This document shows, piece after piece, positions 1 through 11,271 of a DNA stretch of 64,000 nucleotides. The notes under the pieces were generated by a model. That model was not told where the DNA came from. It did not search any database and worked only from the letters and a program-made list of their open reading frames with translations. Location of the stretch: the NCBI GenBank assembly GCA_021234155.1, contig JAJEKV010000020.1, positions 18,157,018-18,221,017 of the forward strand, read 5' to 3'. This DNA comes from Isoetes taiwanensis (lineage: Eukaryota > Streptophyta > Lycopodiopsida > Isoetales > Isoetaceae). Made by a program: the position numbers and the translations under genes. Each line of letters begins with the position of its first letter. Position 1 is the first letter of the stretch.

Positions 1-492
1 AAAATTGAGAGTCTAACTTTCAATGGTCTATATCGTTCCTAACATAAAGAAATTCAATAGTTCAGATCGATGCAACCATTGTCTCAATTTAAAGTCTACT
101 TGCTGTACAACCGACAACACAAGCACCCATATATTTGATCGGATTCTGTGTCTTCAACCTGTATATGTGCCGATCCCTCAAACTAACTATGCTTCTTACT
201 GTTATATTTTCTGATCCGGCCGTTAAGCCGGACCGAATGCCCCATAGCCATTTTTGGCATGCTCTATAATAGCATGTCGTGTTTGCCTTTATCTTAATAT
301 CTTCGATCTTCCCTTTTAATATCCTATAGGTTAAATATAACCTTTAACCCAAGGACCTAGGTCTATAAGAAACAATATATTTGAACTGTCTATGCACGTT
401 TTCTTTCAATCTCCTGCCTGTTGCTTAGATGCATTCTTCTGCCTCTGATTTCTTCTCCGCATTCACTGATTCTACATGATATATTCTTATCA
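1..492 (-). repeat. copia 3' LTR
   Basis: Matches 4879-5380. On the minus strand the LTR starts TGATAAG at 492, directly after the purine tract. The other terminus is uncertain: the first five bases of the window (aaaat) are also shared with the right copy, so the LTR may begin at or before position 1. This copy lacks 10 bp present in the right LTR just after its first 40 bases. Confidence 0.9.
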
Positions 493-500
493 TTCCCCCT

Positions 501-3134
501 TCATGTATAATCAGTGCACTGAATTTGTTGATTTAAGGTAGTAAACCTTTTTGCTGATAGAGCCTTTGTCAACAAATCTGCCAATTGATTTTCTGTATTA
601 ACATATGTCAATCTTATCAGATTTTTTCCCACAACTTCTCTGATAAAGTGCAGCTCTAACTCTATATGCTTAGATCTTTCATGTAATACTGGGTCCTTAG
701 ACATTGCAATGTAGCTCGTATTATCACATAGCATTTCTGTTGGCTTCTTTTGATCAAAGCTGAGTTCTGTAATTAACCTTCTTTCCCAGATCACTTCCTT
801 AGCTGCTAAAGCAGCAGAAGCATACCCAGCTTCTGCATTAGAAAGAGCAGTAGATGTCTGCTTTTTACATTTCCATGCTACAGGCGCTCCTCCCAAAAAC
901 ACTAAGTATCCTGATGTGGACTTCCTGTGATCAAGATCTCCACCCCAGTCAGCATCACAATATGCTCTTAGTTCTAAATCTTCTGTGCAATATGTAATTC
1001 CATAATTTAGAGTGCCTTTTAAATATTTTAGCACTCGTTTTGCAGCAGTCCAGTGCTCCTTTCCTGGATCATTAAGATACCTACTGAGCATGTTTACTAT
1101 ATAGGCAATGTCTGGTCTTGAGAAATTAGCTACATATGTCAGACATCCTACCAGTGATCTATATGGAACCTTTTTCATTTCTTCTCTATCTTTCTCTGTT
1201 TTAGGACACATTTGTGCAGATATTTTTGTTCCTGGAACTACAGGAGTAGTACAAATTTTGCAACCTTCCATTCTGAACCGCTTCAACATTGATTCAATTT
1301 GATTCTTTTGAATCAGTCTTAGCCTCTTGTTCTTCCTATCCCTGTATACTTCTACTCCTAAAAATTTCTTCAATTCTCCTAGATCTATCATTTGAAACTT
1401 TTTGCTCAATATATGCTTGCAATGCTCTAAGACCTTCACACCTTTCGATATCATGATATTGTCATCCACGTAAAGTGCTATCATGCACCATTCATTCTCA
1501 AGCTGATATTTGTAAAGATTCCCATCATTTCTAAGCTTTATAAATCCTTGTTCTCTGAGATAATTATCCATGTATTTGTACCATTCTCTTGGCGACTGCC
1601 TCAATCCATAAACTGCCTTGTTTAATTTCCAGACTTTGTTGTCTCCTTCTTCAAAACCTGGTGCCTGTCTCATACATATCTCTTCTTCTAGTGGAGCATT
1701 CAGAAAAGCAGTGTTCACGTCCATATGATGGATCTCCAAGCTACATGCATTTGCAATTGACAGCAACATTCTAACACTGTTCATTTTTACTAATGGGGAA
1801 AAGGTTTCTTCAAAATCTTGTCCCCTTTTTTGCGAAAATCCCTGTGCTACAAGGCGTGCCTTGTATTTAGGTGTCACACCATCTGAAGCTGTTTTTATTT
1901 TGAAAAGCCATTTATTTCCCACTATATTTCTTCCATTTGGTATATCTGCTAGTTCATAAGTCTGTGTCCTTCTAAATGAGGCCATTTCGTCCTGCATTGC
2001 TTTTAACCATTTATCTCTATCATGAGAGACCAAAACTTCTTCATAACTCTTAGGGACATTATAATCAGAAAGCATTAATGCTTCAAATAAACTATGCAGC
2101 TCACCTCTATCTTCCATGAGTCTTTTACTCCTCCCTTGTTCATCTCGTCCACATTGCTCAGTATCTACACCAGCATTTTCTTGGAGCATCTGAGCCTCTG
2201 TCTTCCGTTTTCTTCGTGGTTGTTCGACCTGCTCCTCTTCATTATGGATCAGACCTGCTGGACCCTGCACATTCACATTACTGTCATAGATGTTAGCATT
2301 TTTAAGTTTAGTCAAGTCTTCTCGAGTCTGCTCCATGTCATCCGTATCAAATGTTACTTTATGCTCCTGCCTTTTCTCTTCATATGCTCTCATTTCTTGA
2401 GGCATGTTATTATTGATCTGATCGTCATGTATATTTATCTTAGGGATAGCTTTGTAGTATTGTTCTTCATCAAAGCTTACATCCCTGCTTACTAAAATTC
2501 TTCTTTTTTGTGGATCATACAACCTATAAGCTTTGGACTCCTCGTCATATCCAACAAGATATGCTATGTATGCTTGATCATCAAGTTTTTTCCGGAGTTC
2601 TTCAGGGACGTGAACAAATGCCAGGCAACCATACGCCTTCAGCCTGTCATAATTAGGCATTTTCCCTGTCCAAAGCATGTCAGGCACAGTACCCATTGTA
2701 CTTATAGATGGCAGCAGATTTTGTACATATACAGCAGCCTTTACTGCTTCTTCCCACAGGAAGTTGGGCAGACCAGAGAATTTCAGCATGCTTCTTACGG
2801 CATTCAATATTGTACGATTTTTCCTCTCAGCAACTCCATTTTGTTGAGGAGAAAATCTACACGTCAATTGCCATTTGATTCCACGATTTCTGCAGTATGC
2901 TTTGAATTCACTTGATAAGTATTCGCCTCCTCTGTCTGATCGTAGACATTTAATTTTCCTCCCTGTTTCCACTTCTACTTCATTCTGATAATCCTTAAAG
3001 GCCTCAAATGCTAAATCTTTAGATCTTAAGCAGTATACTTTGCACTTTCTGCTAAAGTCATCGATAAACGTCATAAAATATTTTTTGCCTGATAAGCTTG
3101 TGATATTTAACGGTCCGCACAAATCTGTATGCAC
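501..3134 (-). CDS. copia polyprotein: integrase core, RT, RNase H
   Basis: An 877-codon open frame. It begins inside the integrase: HTDLCGP gives the first catalytic Asp, LRSDRGGEY the second, and QQNGVAERKNRTI the catalytic Glu, all in the first 110 residues. The RT follows, with YKARLVAQGF and the catalytic YVDD box. The RNase H shows YCDADWGGD, LSNAEAGY and LCDN. The frame ends in ADLLTKAL, usual for copia. The true frame continues upstream of the first Met into the zinc-binding part of integrase (about 3135-3275). This half of the element is intact, unlike the 5' half. Confidence 0.93.
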   Translation of the reverse strand: MHTDLCGPLNITSLSGKKYFMTFIDDFSRKCKVYCLRSKDLAFEAFKDYQNEVEVETGRKIKCLRSDRGGEYLSSEFKAYCRNRGIKWQLTCRFSPQQNGVAERKNRTILNAVRSMLKFSGLPNFLWEEAVKAAVYVQNLLPSISTMGTVPDMLWTGKMPNYDRLKAYGCLAFVHVPEELRKKLDDQAYIAYLVGYDEESKAYRLYDPQKRRILVSRDVSFDEEQYYKAIPKINIHDDQINNNMPQEMRAYEEKRQEHKVTFDTDDMEQTREDLTKLKNANIYDSNVNVQGPAGLIHNEEEQVEQPRRKRKTEAQMLQENAGVDTEQCGRDEQGRSKRLMEDRGELHSLFEALMLSDYNVPKSYEEVLVSHDRDKWLKAMQDEMASFRRTQTYELADIPNGRNIVGNKWLFKIKTASDGVTPKYKARLVAQGFSQKRGQDFEETFSPLVKMNSVRMLLSIANACSLEIHHMDVNTAFLNAPLEEEICMRQAPGFEEGDNKVWKLNKAVYGLRQSPREWYKYMDNYLREQGFIKLRNDGNLYKYQLENEWCMIALYVDDNIMISKGVKVLEHCKHILSKKFQMIDLGELKKFLGVEVYRDRKNKRLRLIQKNQIESMLKRFRMEGCKICTTPVVPGTKISAQMCPKTEKDREEMKKVPYRSLVGCLTYVANFSRPDIAYIVNMLSRYLNDPGKEHWTAAKRVLKYLKGTLNYGITYCTEDLELRAYCDADWGGDLDHRKSTSGYLVFLGGAPVAWKCKKQTSTALSNAEAGYASAALAAKEVIWERRLITELSFDQKKPTEMLCDNTSYIAMSKDPVLHERSKHIELELHFIREVVGKNLIRLTYVNTENQLADLLTKALSAKRFTTLNQQIQCTDYT

Positions 3135-3274
3135 AAGATCCAGTACTTCTTTTGCCCTGTATGATGATTTTTTAAATGGAAGTCTGCTATTTTTCCCAAG
3201 AATACATCCAGCACATTTGAAACTTTCAGTTTTGCATATTTAGCATTGAGAAACCCTTTTTTAATTAGCGACTC

Positions 3275-3750
3275 TCAAGCGTGTTTTGAATTTACATGGC
3301 ATAACCTCTCATGCCATGTTTTAATTGTAGGACTTGTTATAAGATTAATGCTTGGCAAACAATATTCAACATCTAAACCAAACAAGTTTCCAACCCGTCT
3401 TCCAATAAACACTATTTTATTATCCATCAGAACCTTACATTGAAGTCTTTCAAACAAGACTTTGTAACCGAGATCTACAAGTTGAGATATAGAAATCAAG
3501 TTCCTGACTAAACTAGGAACGCACAGTACATCTTTTAATTTAACTACTTTCCCTTCAAGATCAAAAGGTTCAAGCATGCCACAGTCTTTGATCTCTTGGA
3601 GATCACCATTTCCCAACTGAACATGTCCACCACTATTTCCTTTGCATTCCTTGAGCAGCTTTGATGAGCATCGCCGTCCTTTGTCCTTTCAGCTCCTGAA
3701 TCTAAAATCAAGAGTTTGTGATTGTTATTTCCTTGTGTCAGAGCACACAA
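3275..3750 (-). pseudogene. copia protease and pre-integrase region, frameshifted
   Basis: Minus-strand 3275-3616 encodes a gag-pre-integrase domain (DVLCVPSLVRNLISISQL, then WHERLCHVN). Minus-strand 3544-3750 holds the protease active site LLILDSGA in another frame. The two overlap in different frames and do not join the pol frame cleanly, so at least two shifts separate protease, pre-integrase and integrase. The protease is therefore not made as one piece with pol from this copy. Confidence 0.8.
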
Positions 3751-3919
3751 TTCAGATTTACATACCTCTTCATCCTCATTTTGTTCGTCTTCTTCTCCTC
3801 CTGTTTCTTGTGCTAGATTTATTGCTGGATTTCCTCTTGCACTGCCCCTACCCCTGTTTACATGTTCCCCTCGAGAACTTGTAATTACGCCCCCGCCACG
3901 TCCTCGATTGAAGTCCCTT

Positions 3920-4855
3920 TAGGACTTGGACAATTAACAGCCAAGTGGCCTTTCCCTTCACAATTATAACATATAACCTCTCTTCCTAATTTCGGGCAGT
4001 CATTTTTCAAATGACCATAACTATCACAGTGATAGCATGGCCCGATTTTACTTTTAGAGCTGCTTGGACTTCCCTTTTTCTTACCTTTAAACTTGCTCGT
4101 ATCTGGTGCCGATGGTGATCATCATCATCACGCCCAATGATACTTTGCTCAAACTCTGTTCGTACCATCTGGATTGCATGTTCCTTTGATCTGGCCACAT
4201 TCCTCAATAATGTGGCTAAATGAGCCCTATGAGATACTGATCTTGCAATTGCCAAGATCTGGTATTCTTCATTCAAGATGATGCCTGCTCCTTCTAGATC
4301 TGCAATGATAGACTCGAATTTCTCAAGAAATTCTGTCAGAGCATCTTTATCATATAGTTTAAGACGTTTGAGTTGTTTCTCCAAAACATCTATTTGAGAC
4401 GATGATTTTGCCTCGTATGTCTTCACCATATATTGCCACATATCCTTTGGTGACATACCTCTTAGCTTCAGCTTGATTACGGGCCCAACTTTGCATGATA
4501 TAATAGCTTGAGCTTCCATAATATTCAGTCTTTCATCACTTGCTTCAGAGGTAACTGTAACTGTTGCAGATCTTCCAGATCCTCCTCCAACAACAGATTC
4601 CCCTGAAGTAGAGCTTGAGCTTGTTCCCCCTGCACTAGATGTTCCTGCAGTTATAATTGGGCTGGTACGTTTTTCAGTATTTTCATCTATCAAATACCAT
4701 AAATTCTCAAACTCTAGGACTTCCCTTATACTTTGTTTCCAAATTTGAAAACCTCCTTCACCTTTAAAGACCTCTATAGCATTCAATAGATTTGCTCCAA
4801 ATCTGGTAGACATTATGATAAATGCAACTATAGAGGTTACAATCTGCTTAAACAC
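3920..4855 (-). pseudogene. copia gag, frameshifted before its zinc knuckles
   Basis: The open frame 4007-4855 (282 codons) carries the UBN2-type gag body (FQIWKQSIREVLEFENLWYL; MWQYMVKTYEAKSSSQIDVL; LEKFESIIADLEGAG). Near 4110 the frame shifts by one base. In the other frame, between about 4060 and 3920, lie two CCHC knuckles (CYHCDSYGHLKNDC and CYNCEGKGHLAVNC). The first Met is close to the 5' LTR with little leader. Family identity is secure; nucleocapsid function is lost unless frameshifting occurs. Confidence 0.85.
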
Positions 4856-4878
4856 TTAACGTTAGCAAATATCAATAG

Positions 4879-5380
4879 AAAATTGAGAGTCTAACTTTCA
4901 ATGGTCTATATCGTTCCTTTATAACTTAAACATAAAGAAATTCAATAGTTCAGATCGATGCAACCATTGTCTCAATTTAAAGTCTACTTGCTGTACAACC
5001 GACAACACAAGCACCCATATATTTGATCGGATTCTGTGTCTTCAACCTGTATATGTGCCGATCCCTCAAACTAACTATGCTTCTTACTGTTATATTTTCT
5101 GATCCGGCCGTTAAGCCGGACCGAATGCCCCATAGCCATTTTTGGCATGCTCTATAATAGCATGTCGTGTTTGCCTTTATCTTAATATCTTCGATCTTCC
5201 CTTTTAATATCCTATAGGTTAAATATAACCTTTAACCCAAGGACCTAGGTCTATAAGAAACAATATATTTGAACTGTCTATGCACGTTTTCTTTCAATCT
5301 CCTGCCTGTTGCTTAGATGCATTCTTCTGCCTCTGATTTCTTCTCTGCATTCACTGATTCTACATGATATATTCTTATCA
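4879..5380 (-). repeat. copia 5' LTR
   Basis: Second LTR copy. It ends at 5380 with ...cttatca, directly before the interrupted gypsy sequence. The minus-strand sequence inside the element (4860-4880) does not show the usual TGGTATCAGAGC initiator-Met primer site, so I could not assign the primer tRNA. Confidence 0.9.
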
Positions 5381-5381
5381 G

Positions 5382-5702
5382 GATGAGTACAGAATGGAAG
5401 CTGAGAACACAAACTTGCTGAAAAAGGCTAAAGATTTGGCTGCATTCAAGGCTGCCCACAAAATACAAGGCACCTTTAAAAAAGGAGAGCTTGTTCTCAA
5501 ATGGAACAAGTCAAAGGAGGACTCAGCTGGCAAATTTGATAACATTTGGGAAGGACCCTTTGTAGTGCTGGATCCTGCAGGTACAAATTCTTATTGGTTA
5601 CAAGAAGTTGCTTCAGGGATGCCACTGCCAAATCCTATCAACATCCTGCACCTGAAGAGGTATTGGGACCAGCATACTTGCTTGTCCCTCTTTTTACATT
5701 AA
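5382..5702 (+). pseudogene. Gypsy G1 integrase C-terminal fragment
   Basis: About 107 codons matching the end of the G2 integrase (11931-12249). It has AENTNLLKKAKD, KGELVLKWNKSKED, then WEGPFVVLDPAGTNSYWLQ and the closing INILHLKRYW. This is the SH3-like integrase tail of Ty3/gypsy with no chromodomain. The catalytic core is outside the window. Confidence 0.88.
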
Positions 5703-6504
5703 AAGCTTAGAAGTTTATAGCAGATTTAAAGTAGTTAGATCAGTTTGACTTTTGAGCATCTTTATTCCAGCAGGCTAGATCAGTTTGATTTTGAGCACAT
5801 TACTCTAATATGATTGGTTTCATGTTTTCTAGGATGACCTGACCAGACAAAGTATACATGATTTCAAGAACAGGACTGATGCTACTAATTACCAAGTGTC
5901 ATATGCAGGAGCACCCTTCTTCCATTTTCTCATCTGTTTTAAATATTCCTACCATCCATTCAGCCCCTTATTCCTCTTTCATACCTCTACCAGCACTCTG
6001 CAAAGTCACCTTCACCATCCTAGCAGAGTTGCAAGTAATTGAGACTAATTGGTTTGTGTGTTTCCATGACAGGTACACTCTTGTTCCATCTTTCTCATCT
6101 GTCACATTTAGTCCTACCTACCATTTAAAACCTCTCATTCTTGTTTTCATTCCCAAGCACTCTGCAATTCATCTTTACCACCATAGCAGAGCCCTCAAGC
6201 ACTTGCACACTCACTTTATCTCCAGTTCATCACCACCTCACCATATCCACACTCACTTTCTCTTCACTCACCTCATTCCATTCACAATCATTCCACCACC
6301 CTTTTGTCATACTCACATTCACTTCTACCTTTTTTTATCCATATTATTCCCTCACCACATTCATACTCACTTCACCCACACTTGCACTTCACACTCTCAT
6401 ATCTCCACTGGGACACCTTGGCACAAAGTTGAAGACCCCTCTAGTTATTTATTTTTTGACATCACATGGCTGAGGGGACCAGCCTTTTTCTTGTTTTGGC
6501 GAGA

Positions 6505-8429
6505 TGTTGCCCCCAAAGGGCAACATGCTAATTGTGGTCTATGCATTCAAACTAGGTCAATTTATCTTAAAGAAGTAGGTCAAAGTTTGGAAGACTCTTG
6601 GTATTCAACATTGATGTGGAGGTCAAAGAGTATTCATTTTTCAAGTCAACAAGTGCTCAAGGCTCAAAACTCACATGAGGTACTTTATTTGAGGTCAAAA
6701 TGCTTAGTCAAGAATATGCTCTAGAAGATTCTGTGTTATGAAGTTTGGAAGACATTGCTTGAAGTTTGGAAGTTGAAGTTTGGAAGATTCCCTTATATGG
6801 TTCCACCCTTGTCACCTTGCTTTTTGCCTAGCCATTTTTCCTTCTTACATCCCTAACCTATTTTATTACCATTATTTGCTAATTTTTCCATGACATCTCC
6901 CTACACCATTGCCCTCCAAATTTGCTTCTTCTTTGCCATAAACATTTACCCCACACTTTGCTTAATCATGAACCTTGTTTTTCTACATCCATATCTTATT
7001 ATCTTCTATCTCCACCATCCACATGGACCTTTGTTGCCCCCATGGCAAACCTTTTTACCTCTTACCTTATGGTTATACCCTTATTGGTTCCCTACTCCTT
7101 CAAATCAGTTTCATGGCCCTAGAACTAAAAATTTGGATACAAGTGCTTGATACCATGGCCTAGGCTTGCAAAAACTTCAAGAAAATATGAGCCTTGAGTA
7201 TTGAACCATGGGGGAACTTCGGAAAAACCCAAAATACAGGAATATTCCCAGCATATACAAAGGAAATACGCGAACCGTATCGCGGGAGTTTCACGAATTA
7301 TACGGGCATGAACCCTAAATCTCAGGAACTGCTAAAATCGTGCCGGAATTGATTCTACCGCCTTCCTAACCCTGCTATTACTGGATTCCCGCTGCCCCTA
7401 AACTTAATGAACCACAAATCAAGCCCTAAGATGCCGGAACCACTAAATTTGAAAATATATATGGGAAATTAGATCCGAGACACTTTTGAAGGCCCAGAAG
7501 CGTACAAATCTTACTGTGATCATTGCTGAGCATGACTAGAAGGATTTAGGAAGATTCTGAGTACTTCCCGATCAAATCCCAAGAGATTTGGTTGGAAATT
7601 ATCTATTGAAATTATTTATTGACCTGAAGTTGATTTTGAAGTACTGAAGTATTATTACCCAACATTATTATGATTGATTTACCTCCATATCAATGAAATT
7701 TGATGCCTACTTGAAGAAATTATCTCTGTTATGATTCTTTACAATTCCAGTCTGTTCAAAATTCTACAGAAAATTCCCATATACTTTTGATTGCTTTTGG
7801 CCCATTTGCCATCAATCCTTGAGACATCTGGAGCCCATATGTTTTGAAAAATCCAAAAAACTCCACTCACAACTCAAGTTAGAAATTTTTGCATTCTGTT
7901 TTGACTATTCTTGACTGTATTTTGCCAAATCCAGCCACAAAAAATACTTTTGCCTATCCAAATGAAAATCTGACTACTTGCCTATATTCCTCATCATCAT
8001 TACAGCATATTTGCTTTGGAAATTCTCAAAAACTCGTTTGACAACTCCAAAATCCCAATCTCTGATCACTGTTTTCAGATTTGACTTCTATTGACCAAAT
8101 TTTGACTGCACTTTAAGCTCGAATAACTCACAAACTAAGTTTCTGACTTGGTCAGAGGCTTTACTATTGGTTACCTACAACTTTTTTGACCAAGCTTGCA
8201 GTGGTTGACTCAAAAAATCGATCTGCATATCAATACCACAACTGTTTTGGCAAAGGTGTCAATTTTTGGAAATGGGAAAGGTATAAAACTTCAAATTTTG
8301 GAACTTGTCTTTGAAATTATCTTGCATAGATTGATCACCTTAAGTGATCTGGAGGTTCTAACCCCAATTTGAGTGAAAACTCAAGTTGGTTCCTCGTGGT
8401 TGACCTTTAAGCCAGGTTTAGGGTCAACA
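6505..8429 (+). repeat. Gypsy G1 3' LTR (family G)
   Basis: A 1925-bp LTR with TG...CA ends and terminal TGTTG/CAACA. It starts with an inverted repeat whose 8-bp arms are TGTTGCCC and GGGCAACA. It ends in two hairpins (8333-8349 and 8398-8428) with TGGAGGTTCTA between them. The same LTR occurs at 13019-14880, 58910-60867 (inverted) and, truncated, at 27737-28016. Both termini were set by comparing these copies and by the target duplication around the solo copy. Confidence 0.88.
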
Positions 8430-8445
8430 AGGTTATTCCTTTTCT

Positions 8446-8844
8446 AATGTGTTGCTGGATGGTGGCTCACCTCTAAATATCATGCCTTATCATGTTATGA
8501 AAAAATGTGGGCTCGAGATAGATAAAAGATCATCTGTTTTGTTAAAATCCTTTTCTAATGCTAAAATAGCACCAGTTGGTATTGTGACCAAAGTTCCTGT
8601 TAACACTGAAGGCATTGTTGTAGCTGCCAACTTTGTTGTTGTTGCTTTTGAGGATTTGGGAGAAGATGCAGATATATATGATCTCTTGCTAGGGAGAAGG
8701 TGGATGGCCACAGTTGATGCTAGGCCAATCTGGTCTGAAGGGAGGTGCACCATTTCAAATGGTACTCAAGTGGCCACAATATACAACCAGGATGGTTCTT
8801 ATGGCTTCAAGGAAGAGGTACCTTTATTAAAGAAATGCTTATAG
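8446..8844 (+). pseudogene. Gypsy G2 retropepsin fragment
   Basis: Open frame starting at the catalytic loop VLLDGGSPLNIM, where most gypsy proteases have DSG or DTG. It continues to the flap-like IYDLLLGRRWMATVDARPIW. The same motif is in element A, so DGG is a family trait and not a mutation of this copy. The frame shifts near 8820 before the RNase H. Confidence 0.82.
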
Positions 8845-9908
8845 AAGAGCCTCTAGGATCTTATAGTCTAGCAACCCCTAGCACAAAGAAAATTGATTTG
8901 ATCCCCTTGATTAGGGAGTGTGCACTGCCTTCTGAGAATGGTAAAGAAGGGTGTTTATGGTTTGATGGAGGGATTTCAAAGAAATTAAATGTAGCTTCAT
9001 CTGCAGCTATACTAAAGGATACTTCCAGTAAACTCTTGGCTAAAGTAGGAAGGATTTTTCCTCAAATAACTTCCAATGTAGCAGAGTATAAAGCTTTGAT
9101 TGCAGGTCTCCAAGAAGCTAAGGCTATGGACATTTCAGTCATCCACATTTATGGAGATTCTCAATTGGTTTGCAGACAGGTTAGTGGTGAATATCAGGCC
9201 AAGAATGCTGACATGGAGTCTCTGAGAAACCAGGTAATGGGAATGCTTGCTCACTTTACTTCCTGGAAAATTACTCATATACCAAGGGAGCAGAATTGGG
9301 AAGCTGATGCTTTGTGCAGAGATACCTTAATGATATACCTATCTGAAGGAGCTATACCAGAGGAAGATCTTGATGAGGACGAGGCTAAGGAATTTTGCCC
9401 CATCATAAATGCATCACAAGAGGAAGCAACCAATCAAGTCATTATCAATAAACATGGCCAGCAAAGAACTCTGTTTGTGGGAGATCTCTTTGATACACAA
9501 AACAAGGAAGAGATTACAAAATTCTTTGAAGAAAGAAGTGATGTGTTTGCTTGGGATTATTCTGAACTCATTGGTATCAAGAAAGAGGTATGTCAATTTG
9601 AAATCAAAATTAAGGAAGGTTGTAAACCTGTTTTCCAGAAGTTAAGAAGGATCAATGCTTCACTTTTAGATCTAATTAAAGATGAGTTGCATCAGATGTT
9701 GGATGCAGGTGTTATTGTGGAGATTATTAATCCTAAATGGGTGTCATGCATTGTTCCAGTGGAAAAAAAGAATGGTGCTTTGAGAATCTGTATAGATTAT
9801 CGAAGCCACCATAAAAGATTGTTATCCTTTGCCTTTTCTAGAGGAAATTCTATATGTTGTTGCAGGGAAAGACATGTACTTATTTTTGGATGGTTTTTCA
9901 GGGTTTAA
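8745..9908 (+). pseudogene. Gypsy G2 archaeal-type RNase H and RT N-terminus
   Basis: Codons from about 8940 encode an RVT_3-type (archaeal) RNase H: WFDGG, VAEYKALIAGLQEA, YGDSQLVCRQVSGEY, HIPREQNWEADAL. These give the D-E-D-D catalytic set. The RT fingers follow (VIVEIINPKWVSCIVPVEKK, RICIDYR). The frame breaks near 9810, inside the DYR...NKATIKDCYPLPFLEE segment as judged from element A. An RNase H between protease and RT is unusual. Confidence 0.83.
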
Positions 9909-11271
9909 TCAGATCAGTATCAAAGAGGAGGATCAGCCAAAGACTTCATTTATCACTCCCTGGGGTACATATGCTATGAAAAGAATGCCATTTGGCTTGA
10001 TGAATGCCCCAGCTACTTTCCAAAGGGCAATGGATGTTATTTTCAAAACCATGTCTGCTGAAGAGTTTAGGGTGTATCTAGATGACCTTTGTCTGGGTTC
10101 TCACTCTACGAATCATGTGGAATTACTTGCAAAAATTTGCTCTTTATGCAGGAGTTCAGGAGTTAATCTAAATCCAAAAAAGTGCATCTTTTTCGCATCA
10201 AAAGGACAGCTTTTAGGACATGAAATATCCAACCAAGGTATTCAAGTTGCTCAAGATAAGATTGAAGCCCTCAAAAAGCTAGCACCCCCCAAGAATTTAA
10301 AGCAGGTTAAGAGCTTTATTGGTATGACAAGTTTCCTTAGAATGTATATTCCAAATTTTGCTGATATCTTGAGTCCCATTTCTAAGTTGACCAGGGTAGG
10401 TAAATTTTCTAAGTCTGAAAGCAAGCACATACCTATCACATGGACTTCAGAATGCCAAGAGGCTTTTGACTTTCTCATTTCATCCATATGTGAAGCTACT
10501 CTTTTGAAAAAACCAGATCTAAGCATGCCATTTGAAGTTTATATCACTGTTACTAAAAAGGCCATAGGTTTAGCCATTTTGCAGGATAAGCATACCATAG
10601 TTTTTGCAAGCAAACAATGGTCTGCTCTTGAAGAAAGATACACCAGAATAGAAAAAAGTGTTGCTGCTCTCATGTTTCTTATTAATAGACAAGGACATTT
10701 GCTTCTGAAAAGCCAAGTCCAAGTCTACATGAAGCAAAACCCAATAGGTTTGCTATTTGGTAAGGCAACTAATAAACCAAAGATCCAGAGATGGGCTTGT
10801 AAGTTGCAAAGTTATGATATTTCTGTAAAAGAGTTGCATTTGGCACGAAATCCTAGCCTCTACTTGCCTTACATATTTTTTGACCATGAAGATGAATTGG
10901 ATACTACTGACACTTCACTTGCAGTGGCACATTTAGAGGTAACTCAAGGAGATCAAGCCAAGGGAGGATGGCAGCGACCTATTAGAGATTTTTTACAATA
11001 TGGGATCATCTCTCCAAGCCTCACCCCAAGTCAGAAAAGGAGATTCAAGGACAAGTGCAGACAATTCAAGCTGATAGACAATGTCTTGTGCAAAGTTAAC
11101 CGAGATGGAATCTTGTTGAGATGTGTAAATGAAGATGAGTCTGCCTTGATTATCAGGGAGATGCATAAAGGTATCTGTGGAGGACATTTTGCTGGGGATA
11201 CCACTGCAAAAAAGATTCTCAGGTCTGGATATTATTGGCCTACTGTTTTAGAGATTGCTATGAGATCATAA
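9829..11271 (+). pseudogene. Gypsy G2 RT palm, degenerate RNase H, integrase zinc finger
   Basis: 480 open codons. RT: FLDGFSGFNQISI, MPFGLMNAPATFQRAMD and the catalytic YLDDL. The following RNase H has lost its first Asp (YITVTKKAIGLAIL where DAS is expected) and the TDH Asp (VYMKQNP). It is probably a structural tether. The frame then reaches the integrase HHCC finger (HKGICGGHFAGDTTAKKIL) and shifts near 11255. Confidence 0.85.

Larger units (their letters stand above)
1..5380 (-). mobile_element. Ty1/copia LTR retrotransposon, nearly complete
   Basis: An LTR element read on the minus strand. Its order is 5' LTR (right), gag, protease, integrase, RT, RNase H, 3' LTR (left). The order integrase before RT and the YVDD box define Ty1/copia. 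The two LTRs match at almost every base, apart from one 10-bp indel and about one substitution seen by eye, so insertion looks recent. A polypyrimidine run at 493-502 is the minus-strand polypurine tract beside the left LTR. The right LTR abuts 5381, where a gypsy integrase frame resumes, so copia inserted into gypsy coding sequence. The left flank lies outside the window, so the target duplication cannot be checked. Confidence 0.93.
5381..8429 (+). mobile_element. Gypsy element G1, 3' part (integrase end, 3' UTR, 3' LTR)
   Basis: The 3' end of a Tat-like gypsy element, cut at the left by the copia insertion; its 5' part lies outside the window. It holds an integrase C-terminal frame (to 5702), an untranslated stretch rich in C/T with CACTCAC runs (5703-6504), and a 1925-bp LTR (6505-8429). 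At 8430 the protease of another gypsy element starts abruptly, so G1 inserted into G2. Confidence 0.85.

Noticed and set aside
2094-2915. Two adjacent plus-strand frames of about 135 codons
   Set aside because: They are reverse-strand shadows of the copia integrase-RT frame, with hydrophobic composition from the antisense reading.
5858-6724. A 288-codon plus-strand open frame
   Set aside because: It lies in the C/T-rich 3' untranslated part of gypsy G1, runs into the LTR, has low complexity and is not kept in the matching region of G2.
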